8,320 bases of DNA. Source: Kiritimatiellia bacterium. Its GTDB lineage: Bacteria > Verrucomicrobiota > Kiritimatiellia > SLAD01. A program made the translations under genes and the position numbers. Under the pieces are notes generated by a model. The model searched no databases, was not told where the DNA came from, and saw only the letters and a list, made by a program, of their open reading frames with translations. Location of the stretch: assembly GCA_007128275.1 (NCBI GenBank), contig SKXR01000043.1, positions 1 to 8,320 of the forward strand, written 5' to 3'. The first letter of the stretch is position 1, and every line of letters starts with the position of its first letter. Below, one piece after another: positions 1-6,009 of this stretch.

Positions 1-1
1 G

Positions 2-1468
2 GTCGTGTCCAGCTCGCTGATCACGGGCGTAGGCATCTTCTTTCTCCCGGAGAAACACGCCACGGCCCGCTCGATCCTCAACCTCACCGGCGCCGTCGTC
101 AAACTCCTGCTCGTCGTCTACATGTGCTGGGGCGCGTATGCCGGAGAAGAGTACGAAGCGCGCTTTTCCATCGTGCTGGGTTTTGATTTTCTGCTGCGCG
201 CCGACCTCTTGTCGCTCATCCTCGTCACGCTCTCGAGCGTGCTCTGGCTCTTCACCACGATCTACGCCATCGGCTATATGGAAGGCTCGCCGAACCGCTC
301 ACGCTTTTTCGGATTCTTCAGCCTCTGTGTCACGGCCAGTGTCGGTGTCGCATTGGCCGGCAATCTCATCACGTTCTTCATCTTCTATGAGCTCCTCACC
401 CTCAGCACTTATCCGCTCGTCGTCCATCGCGGCACGGAAGACTCGCTGGAAGCCGGGCGCACATACCTCCTGTACACGATGGCCGGCGGCGCGATCCTCT
501 TCGTCGGGGTGGTCTGGCTGCACGTCATCGCCGGCCCCGTGGACTTCCAACTGGCCGGTGTGCTTCACGGGTTGTCGGCGCATGTGCGCCCACACCTGAC
601 GATCATTTTCGTGCTGCTTATCATGGGTCTTGGCGTAAAGGCCGCGTTGGTGCCTTTCCACGGCTGGCTGCCGGTCGCCATGGTCGCGCCCGCCCCCGTC
701 AGCGCCCTGCTCCACGCGGTGGCCGTGGTCAAGGCCGGCGCGTTCGGGATCGTGCGCGTGGTCTACGATGTGTACGGCATCGAGTTTGCGCACGGTCTGG
801 GCGTGTTAACGCCGCTGGCGGTGGTCGCCTCCATCACCATCATCTACGGGTCCCTGCGCGCGCTGGCGCAAGACGATCTGAAACGCCGACTGGCCTACTC
901 CACCGTCAGCCAGGTCTCCTACATCGTGCTCGGCGTGTCGATCCTCGGCCAAACCGCCACCACCGGAGGTGTCGTGCATCTGGTCCATCAAGGCTTGATG
1001 AAGATCACCCTCTTCTTCTGTGCGGGGCTCTTTGCCGAAACAGTGCACGTCAAGAGCGTCTCCGCCATGGGCGGCATCGGTCGGCGCATGCCGGTGACCA
1101 TGGCCGCCTTCACGATCGGCGCGTTCGGGATGATCGGCGTCCCGCCCATCGCCGGGTTCATCAGCAAATGGCATCTCGGACTGGGCGCGCTTGAAGCAGG
1201 TCAACCCTGGATCATCGGCGTTCTGCTGGCCAGCACCGTACTCAACGCCGCCTACTTTCTCCCGATCCTCTACGTCGGCTGGTTCAAGAAACCGGCGCAA
1301 CCCTGGGACACGCCGGAACCGAATCCGGGCAAGGAAGCATCCTACTGGCTGATCGTGCCCGCGGTCGCCACCGCCTTGCTGGCCCTGTTTGCCGGACTGC
1401 TGGCCGGCAACGACTGGAGTCCGCTCGGACTCGCCCGGGCTATCGCGCTGCAGGAGTATCTGCCATGA
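2..1468 (+). CDS. mrpD: MrpD/MnhD-type cation/proton antiporter subunit (5' end cut by window edge)
   Basis: This is an integral membrane subunit of an Mrp-type Na+(or other cation)/H+ antiporter, homologous to the NuoL/M/N proton channels of complex I. The frame is open to the window edge. The GTG at position 5 gives 487 residues but begins inside the first membrane helix, so the true start is probably a few to about 20 codons upstream. Counting from that GTG, the proton-path residues of the family are all visible: Glu129 in TM5 (FFIFYELLTLS), Lys212 in TM7 (LGVKAALVPFHGWLP), Lys243 in TM8 (AVVKAGAFG), Lys333 (HQGLMKITLFF) and Lys388 (GFISKWHL). About 13-14 hydrophobic segments cover the protein. 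It overlaps the next gene by 4 bases, indicating translational coupling. MrpD is favoured over NuoN/NuoM because MrpE lies two genes downstream and no nuo gene is present. The family call is very secure; the exported ion is not visible. Confidence 0.9.
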   Translation, partial: VVSSSLITGVGIFFLPEKHATARSILNLTGAVVKLLLVVYMCWGAYAGEEYEARFSIVLGFDFLLRADLLSLILVTLSSVLWLFTTIYAIGYMEGSPNRSRFFGFFSLCVTASVGVALAGNLITFFIFYELLTLSTYPLVVHRGTEDSLEAGRTYLLYTMAGGAILFVGVVWLHVIAGPVDFQLAGVLHGLSAHVRPHLTIIFVLLIMGLGVKAALVPFHGWLPVAMVAPAPVSALLHAVAVVKAGAFGIVRVVYDVYGIEFAHGLGVLTPLAVVASITIIYGSLRALAQDDLKRRLAYSTVSQVSYIVLGVSILGQTATTGGVVHLVHQGLMKITLFFCAGLFAETVHVKSVSAMGGIGRRMPVTMAAFTIGAFGMIGVPPIAGFISKWHLGLGALEAGQPWIIGVLLASTVLNAAYFLPILYVGWFKKPAQPWDTPEPNPGKEASYWLIVPAVATALLALFAGLLAGNDWSPLGLARAIALQEYLP

Positions 1469-3231
1469 TGCGCGACGTCCTCATGCATAACGCCTGGATT
1501 TGGCTGGCCGTCCTCTATCCCTTGCTCACCGCATGCCTCGTCTTGTCCCGTCGCCATCCGGCATGCCTGACCAGCGCCGTTCTGCGCACCGCGCCGCTGC
1601 CCGCCCTGCTGGCCGCAGTGTTCGCCGGCACGCACGCCGGCATGAATGCCCCATGGTTGATGATGGGGATGCGCTTTGAACTGACCGATATTACGCGCCT
1701 CTTCCTGCTGTTCACCAGCCTGCTCTGGACGATCGCCGGTTGGTACGCCGTACGGTACGTCGCACACGACCCGCATCGCAGGCGATTCGCCTTTTATTAC
1801 CTGTTGAGTCTGACAGGAAATATCGGACTGATCGTGGCAGCCGATATCCCCGGATTCTATACGTTCTTCGCCTTGATGACTTTTGCGGCCTACGGCTTGG
1901 TTGTCCATAACCAGGAAAAACCGGCGTTTCGGGCCGGACGCATCTATATCGCCATGGCCATTCTCGGCGAGGCCATGATCCTGACCGCCCTGTTGCTGAT
2001 CGCGTTTACCGGTGACAGCCTGCTCATTCGCGAGGCCGTGCCGCAGGTGTCCGGGTCCGGCGTCGAACACGCCGTCATCGGCCTGATCCTCTTCGGGTTC
2101 GGCATCAAGGCCGGCTTGTTCCCGTTGCACGGCTGGCTCCCGCTCGCGCATCCCGTCGCCCCGACGCCCGCCAGCGCCGTGCTCAGCGGCGCCATGATCA
2201 AAGCCGGCCTCCTGGGATGGATCCTGTTCCTGCCCGGCGGATACGCGTCCTACCCGCAATGGGGCTCGTTGGTCATCGCGCTCGGCCTGTTCGGCGCGTT
2301 CTATGCCGTGGTCGTAGGAATCACGCAGACCAACCCGAAAACCAACCTCGCCTATTCGAGCATCAGCCAAATGGGCATCATGACCGTCTGCATCGGAATC
2401 GGTCTGACGGTCGCCGCGGACTGGTCCACGGCCGTGCTCATCGCGTCGATCTATGCGCTAAACCACGCGTTCGCCAAAGGCGCGCTCTTCATGGGCGTCG
2501 GCGTGGCCCTGGCCGAATCCAGAAGCCCGCGCGCCCATCGGCGCATCATCCTCGCCGGCTTGGCCCTGGCCGCCCTCGCGGTCGCCGGCGCGCCGATGAC
2601 CGGAGGCGCGCTGGCCAAGCGGGCGCTGAAATACTTCGCCACATCCTCCCCGCACGCTTGGGGCCCGACGCTGGATGTGCTGCTCCCGCTCAGCGCACTG
2701 GCCACGACGCTGCTGCTCGCGCGGTTCCTCTTTCTCGTGCACGCCAAGATGTCGGACCCGGAACGCGAAGCGGACGGGCATCGCGGGCTCATGCCCGCGT
2801 GGGGAATCAATTTGATCGCCGTAAGCGGTATGGCGTGGCTGACCATCACCACCTTGCAGATCCCTGTCTCCACCGAACCGTTCACCATCCCGGACTTGGT
2901 CAAGAGCACCCTGCCCATCGCCGGCGGATTGTTATTGGCGGTGATTGCGTACCTTTACAAGACCCGCCTGCGACGCACCATCCCGGCGGGCGACTTGGTC
3001 ATCCCTTTTGAACGAGGGGCCACGCGGATCTCCCTCGCCTGGATACGGCACGTGTCGATCCCGCTCGGCAAACGGCACCTGACCTTTGCCCCAATACTCG
3101 ACTATCTGATTCCCAAACACCGGGCGACAGACGGCGTCCGTCTCGCCGATATACGCATGCGACGCTTTGAAGTCAGCGGCGCGCTCTTTATACTGATTAT
3201 CGCCGCATTCATTCTGGCATTGCTCTCCTAG
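1465..3231 (+). CDS. Second MrpD/HyfB-like proton-channel subunit, 588 aa, lacking the TM5 glutamate
   Basis: This is a paralogue of the preceding subunit in the NuoL/M/N-MrpA/D superfamily, predicted to sit in the same membrane complex. Four lysines of the proton pathway are kept: Lys215 (FGIKAGLFPLHGWLP), Lys246 (AMIKAGLLG), Lys338 (HAFAKGALF) and Lys385 (GGALAKRALK). The TM5 glutamate is replaced by Ala136: FFALMTFAAYGLVVH aligns without gaps to FYELLTLSTYPLVVH of the upstream subunit. At 588 residues it is about 100 longer than MrpD and far shorter than MrpA. The excess is mainly C-terminal: a polar stretch at about 499-568 (with TIPAGDLVIPFERG) followed by a last membrane helix at 569-588. 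Of two adjacent ATGs, 1465 is preferred because CAGGAG at 1451-1456 lies 8 bases before it; 1468 is also possible. The start overlaps the upstream stop as ATGA. It may be a structural or modified channel subunit rather than a full antiporter. Confidence 0.87.
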   Translation: MMRDVLMHNAWIWLAVLYPLLTACLVLSRRHPACLTSAVLRTAPLPALLAAVFAGTHAGMNAPWLMMGMRFELTDITRLFLLFTSLLWTIAGWYAVRYVAHDPHRRRFAFYYLLSLTGNIGLIVAADIPGFYTFFALMTFAAYGLVVHNQEKPAFRAGRIYIAMAILGEAMILTALLLIAFTGDSLLIREAVPQVSGSGVEHAVIGLILFGFGIKAGLFPLHGWLPLAHPVAPTPASAVLSGAMIKAGLLGWILFLPGGYASYPQWGSLVIALGLFGAFYAVVVGITQTNPKTNLAYSSISQMGIMTVCIGIGLTVAADWSTAVLIASIYALNHAFAKGALFMGVGVALAESRSPRAHRRIILAGLALAALAVAGAPMTGGALAKRALKYFATSSPHAWGPTLDVLLPLSALATTLLLARFLFLVHAKMSDPEREADGHRGLMPAWGINLIAVSGMAWLTITTLQIPVSTEPFTIPDLVKSTLPIAGGLLLAVIAYLYKTRLRRTIPAGDLVIPFERGATRISLAWIRHVSIPLGKRHLTFAPILDYLIPKHRATDGVRLADIRMRRFEVSGALFILIIAAFILALLS

Positions 3232-3239
3232 GAAACGGT

Positions 3240-3749
3240 ATGGCGAACAACACACAGGAACACGAACAGCGTGACCGGCGGATGACCCCCTTCGGGGCCC
3301 TCTTGCGGGTCGCTTCCTTCATCTTGGCGTGGTGGGCCTTCACGGAAGGACGCTGGGATGAATGGGGCGTGGCCATCGTGGTCATTGTCGCCGCCGCCCT
3401 CGCCAGTTTTCACGTACTACCGCTGCGTTCATGGCGCTGGAGCCTCACCGGGTTGCTGCGATTCATCCCCTACTTTCTGCAGCAATCCGTCTTGGGCGGA
3501 CTCGACGTGGCCTGGCGCGCGCTGCATCCGCGCATGCCGATCAAGACCGGCTTGGAAGACTTCAATACGCGGTTGCCGGGTGAATTGCCGCGCGTATTTC
3601 TCGCATGGACCGTCAGCCTGTTACCCGGCACCGCCAGTGTCCGCCTGGTGGACGATCAACTGACGGTGCATGTGCTGTTTGACGAGGATTTCGAACCACG
3701 CATGCGCGAAGTGGAAGACCGTATTGCAAAGATTTTCGGCATACCCTAA
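3240..3749 (+). CDS. mrpE: Mrp antiporter subunit E (MnhE family), 169 aa
   Basis: This small membrane subunit of the Mrp antiporter complex is needed for assembly or full activity in studied Mrp systems and is not itself thought to form the ion channel. The length is typical of MrpE (about 160-170). Three hydrophobic segments lie at about 17-35, 42-60 and 68-90, followed by a soluble C-terminal half. The motif WTVSLLPGTASVRLVDDQLTVH (about 123-144) matches the family's conserved PGT-containing region after the third helix, and the C-terminus (EVEDRIAKIFG) is the usual short amphipathic helix. The gene starts 8 bases after the preceding stop; AGGA at 3230-3233 gives a modest ribosome binding site with a 6-base spacer. 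MrpF and MrpG normally follow in the classical A-G order, but here a DUF4914 gene follows instead. Confidence 0.9.
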   Translation: MANNTQEHEQRDRRMTPFGALLRVASFILAWWAFTEGRWDEWGVAIVVIVAAALASFHVLPLRSWRWSLTGLLRFIPYFLQQSVLGGLDVAWRALHPRMPIKTGLEDFNTRLPGELPRVFLAWTVSLLPGTASVRLVDDQLTVHVLFDEDFEPRMREVEDRIAKIFGIP

Positions 3750-3758
3750 TCTGAACAT

Positions 3759-3764
3759 AGGAGG
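3759..3764 (+). promoter_or_regulatory. Strong Shine-Dalgarno (AGGAGG) of the DUF4914 gene
   Basis: A full AGGAGG lies 9 bases before the ATG at 3774. It is clearly stronger than the sites before the antiporter genes, which suggests the soluble DUF4914 protein is translated more actively than the membrane subunits. No separate promoter is evident in the 24-base gap after mrpE, so co-transcription is the simplest reading. Confidence 0.7.
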
Positions 3765-3773
3765 AAAGAATCG

Positions 3774-5672
3774 ATGAAGCTACAAGGTATTGATTTTCAT
3801 TTACCGTCGGAACTCGAAGAGACGTTGAAAGCCTGTCCCGGCTATATCGTCGCGGGCACGAAATCGGAATTGCTCGAATTGGCCGTGCGCGATGCGAACG
3901 AGCATGGCGTGCACGAAGTGGCCTATGACGTGCCCGGCAAAGGGCGCGTGGTCGAGGCCGAGGTGTGTCGCGTGAAAAACGGCATTGCGGCCAACTATAT
4001 CGAACCGTACATGCGGCGGCGTGATCCGGACTGCATGGTCATCGCCGACGACAGCCCCACGGACAAGCCGCGCTACGACCAAATGTTCGGTGCAAGCTTC
4101 GACAAACTCCGCAGCGAAACTTTTGCATGGCTCAAGGAACAGGAACTCGCGTTGTTCCCCTTCTTTGCGGGCGAAGCCGGTAAGGGCGCACACGCGCTCG
4201 TCGTCGGACCTTCGAACGCCGGGTTCTTCGCGCTGGGCCTCGCCCTCCTGCAAGGCATCATGGATGAAGAGGATATTCCGGATGACTTCGACCCGCGCGC
4301 CGTCATCTACGTGGCGCCCGTCTTCCGCCATACCCATTTCAACGGGAAACAGATGGTCGTGCATGACCGCCGTGAACACCGGCATGAGCTGTTCAGTTAC
4401 AACCTGTACCCGGGACCGAGCGCCAAGAAAGGCATCTACGGCGTCCTGCTCGCCCTCGGCGAACGCGAACAGTGGGTCACGGCACATTGCTCCACGGTGC
4501 AGGTGATCACCCCCTACGACAACAAGGTCACCATCATGCACGAAGGCGCCAGCGGGGGCGGTAAGAGCGAGATGCTCGAACAGGTCCACCGCGAACGCGA
4601 CGGCAGCCTGCTCCTGGGCGTGAACCTCGAATCGGAAGAGCGACGCACCATCGTGCTGCCGCGTAACTGCGATCTGCGTCCCGTCACGGACGACATGGCC
4701 CTGTGCCACCCGAAAATGACGAAGCAGACCGGCAAGGTGGTCTTGAGCGATGCCGAAGCAGGCTGGTTTGTGCGCGTCAATCACATCACGCATTACGGCA
4801 TCGATCCGCATCTGGAAGAAATGACGATTCATCCGTCCGAGCCATTGCTCTTCCTCAACATCGAAGCCACGGCCAAGGGCACGGCGTTGATCTGGGAACA
4901 CATAGAGGACGAGCCCGGCAAACCGTGTCCCAATCCCCGGGTCATCATTCCGCGCAAGGCCGTGCCGGACATCATCGACGGACCGGTTCCGGCGGACGTG
5001 CGCAGTTTTGGTGTGCGGACGCCTCCCTGTACGCGGGAGAATCCGTCCTACGGGATCCTCGGCATCTTTCATCTGCTGCCCCCCGCCCTCGCCTGGCTCT
5101 GGCGCCTCGTGGCGCCGCGCGGCCACGCGAACCCGAGCATTGTGCAGACCGAAGGCATGAGCTCGGAAGGCGTCGGATCCTACTGGCCGTTCGCCACCGG
5201 ACGCATGGTCGACCAGGCGAATCTGCTGTTGCGACAGATGCAGGACACCCATAAAGTGCGCCATATCCTCGTCCCGAACCAACACATCGGCGTATGGAAA
5301 ACGGGCTTCATGCCGCAGTGGATCACACGTGAATACATCGCGCGACGCGGCGGCGCGCGGTTCACGGCGGACCAGGTGATTCCCGCCCGGTGTCCCCTGC
5401 TGGGATACGCCCTTCGCAGTATCACCATCGAAGGCCAAACCATTCCCGCCATCCTGTTGCGGGTGGAACTCCAAAAGGAAGTGGGCGAGGAAGCATACGA
5501 TCAAGGCGCCGCGCAGTTGACCGATTTCTTCCACGGCCAGCTGAAGGGATTCCTACACGAGGATCTCGACCCGCTAGGACGCAAGATTATCGAAAGCTGC
5601 CTCAACGGGTGTGACACGGCAGAATATGAACAGCTGATCCCCCATCCCGTCATTGCCGACGAGGACTTGTAA
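3774..5672 (+). CDS. DUF4914 family protein, diverged PEP carboxykinase-like P-loop enzyme, 632 aa
   Basis: The whole length matches the DUF4914 family as I know it (about 600-630 residues, function uncharacterised). No signal peptide or membrane helix is seen, so it is probably cytosolic. Internally it follows the order of ATP-dependent PEP carboxykinase, compared from memory with E. coli PckA. RRRDPD (81-86) stands where GRSPKD is. YPGPSAKKGIYGV (212-224) stands where YGGEMKKGIF is. The Mn-ligand-like His238 lies in TAHCS, with Lys219 to His238 spaced 19 as in PckA. A P-loop GASGGGKS (258-265, Lys264) stands for GLSGTGKT. An Asp pair at 306-307 (VTDDMALCHP) resembles the metal-binding DD, and NPRVIIP (387-393, Arg389) resembles NTRV. 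Nucleotide, metal and anion sites therefore look retained, while the substrate is unknown. It lies 24 bases after mrpE and is probably in the same operon. The family call is firm; the PEPCK kinship is likely; whether it is an enzyme or a sensor is open. Confidence 0.88.
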   Translation: MKLQGIDFHLPSELEETLKACPGYIVAGTKSELLELAVRDANEHGVHEVAYDVPGKGRVVEAEVCRVKNGIAANYIEPYMRRRDPDCMVIADDSPTDKPRYDQMFGASFDKLRSETFAWLKEQELALFPFFAGEAGKGAHALVVGPSNAGFFALGLALLQGIMDEEDIPDDFDPRAVIYVAPVFRHTHFNGKQMVVHDRREHRHELFSYNLYPGPSAKKGIYGVLLALGEREQWVTAHCSTVQVITPYDNKVTIMHEGASGGGKSEMLEQVHRERDGSLLLGVNLESEERRTIVLPRNCDLRPVTDDMALCHPKMTKQTGKVVLSDAEAGWFVRVNHITHYGIDPHLEEMTIHPSEPLLFLNIEATAKGTALIWEHIEDEPGKPCPNPRVIIPRKAVPDIIDGPVPADVRSFGVRTPPCTRENPSYGILGIFHLLPPALAWLWRLVAPRGHANPSIVQTEGMSSEGVGSYWPFATGRMVDQANLLLRQMQDTHKVRHILVPNQHIGVWKTGFMPQWITREYIARRGGARFTADQVIPARCPLLGYALRSITIEGQTIPAILLRVELQKEVGEEAYDQGAAQLTDFFHGQLKGFLHEDLDPLGRKIIESCLNGCDTAEYEQLIPHPVIADEDL

Positions 5673-5714
5673 TACCAGTTTCCAATTCTTAGCGGTACAA
5701 AATCAACCCACCCC

Positions 5715-5759
5715 TCCGGAGGAGAGGATATTTCCCCGTTTCCCCTCCTGAGAGGGGTT
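5715..5759. repeat. GC-rich palindrome block present only in the left arm of the outer element
   Basis: This block has no counterpart in the right arm. Bases 5720-5759 are flanked by direct CCGG copies (5716-5719 and 5760-5763), whereas the right arm has a single CCGG equivalent. At its left edge is the perfect palindrome CCTCCGGAGG (5713-5722), and inside it a 6-base stem CCCCTC/GAGGGG with loop CTGA (5742-5757). The pattern fits a small palindromic unit inserted with a 4-base duplication, or slippage in one arm. Confidence 0.45.
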
Positions 5760-5771
5760 CCGGTCACCTAA

Positions 5772-5896
5772 CAGCCCGTTGAAAAAGTCATAGCCACACA
5801 ATTCCACGCCCTCACGGGCGCGGCTACGTTGCCTATTTCTTCGTAGCCGCCGTTAGGCGGTGGAGGGCATGCCCGAGGAGCGTTTTTCAACGGGCT
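5772..5896. repeat. Nested small inverted-repeat element (MITE-like), about 125 bases
   Basis: Perfect 14-base inverted ends AGCCCGTTGAAAAA (5773-5786) and TTTTTCAACGGGCT (5883-5896) bound it. CCTAA occurs directly on both sides (5767-5771 and 5897-5901) and may be a target duplication. Inside are several hairpins: CGCCC/GGGCG (5807-5820), a 9-base stem GCGGCTACG/CGTAGCCGC (5820-5828 with 5842-5850), CCGCC/GGCGG (5847-5860) and the palindrome GGGCATGCCC (5865-5874). No transposase is encoded. From memory, the GTTGAAAAA-type end is frequent in Nitrospira intergenic DNA; this should be confirmed by search. Confidence 0.6.
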
Positions 5897-5959
5897 CCTA
5901 AGCGAAGCGCATGGTGACCGGCGGGGTGGGTAGGACAATATACCGAAAAGATTTGGCAC

Positions 5960-5968
5960 TGGTATAAG
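5960..5968 (+). promoter_or_regulatory. Possible extended -10 promoter for the STAS fusion gene
   Basis: TGGTATAAG fits an extended -10 (TGnTATAAT, one mismatch). Transcription would begin near 5975 and leave a leader of about 35 bases before the ATG at 6010. No good -35 hexamer is seen at the right distance, which extended -10 promoters tolerate. The site overlaps the right end of the outer repeat, so the element may supply the promoter. This is a pattern match only. Confidence 0.3.
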
Positions 5969-6009
5969 TGCTGGTCTAGCCGAACGGGAACTGATACAAA
6001 CCTCGCATT

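Larger units (their letters stand above)
5672..5965. repeat. Composite inverted-repeat element (MITE-like), about 294 bases
   Basis: The intergenic region is bounded by inverted ends: ATACCAGT at 5672-5679 and its complement ACTGGTAT at 5958-5965. The symmetry continues inward. CCCACCCC (5707-5714) and GGGGTGGG (5923-5930) sit at the same 35-base offset from each end, then CCGGTCACC (5760-5768) faces GGTGACCGG (5913-5921). The stretch between these blocks is only partly complementary (CGGTA is shared, shifted by one). The left arm carries about 44 more bases than the right between the second and third blocks. No coding capacity is credible. The left end overlaps the DUF4914 stop codon, so the element abuts the gene exactly. 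It reads as a non-autonomous mobile or REP-like element that has taken in further insertions; a large structured 3' UTR is the alternative. Confidence 0.6.

Noticed and set aside
5..7. GTG at position 5 as the true start of the first gene
   Set aside because: It falls within the first membrane helix, no ribosome binding site can be seen, and the frame stays open to the window edge, so the gene is more likely cut than complete.
1342..2370. 342-residue minus-strand open frame across the two antiporter genes
   Set aside because: It is low-complexity (Gln, Gly, Asp, His) composition typical of the antisense of GC-rich membrane genes, and it crosses two genuine coding regions.
2217..3011. 264-residue plus-strand open frame inside the second antiporter gene
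   Set aside because: The Arg/His/Pro-rich product is typical of a frame-shifted read of GC-rich DNA; the true frame carries membrane helices and conserved lysines.
3801..5534. 577-residue open frame on the minus strand
   Set aside because: It is a complement shadow of the DUF4914 gene, rich in His, Arg, Asp and Gly with no recognisable domain. The sense frame has full family motifs and a strong ribosome binding site.
5742..5757. Rho-independent terminator after the DUF4914 gene
   Set aside because: The 6-base CCCCTC/GAGGGG stem is followed by TTCCGG, not a T run. No other hairpin in the gap has a suitable T tract, so termination here is unproven.
5768..5959. 63-residue minus-strand open frame in the intergenic repeat
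   Set aside because: It lies within the nested inverted repeats, and its product tail merely translates the repeat end. Such frames are common annotation artefacts.
5953..5972. Sigma-54-like promoter (TTGGCAC followed by GTGC)
   Set aside because: The GG and GC elements are separated by 13 bases instead of the required 10, so the spacing is wrong by more than a helical step would allow.
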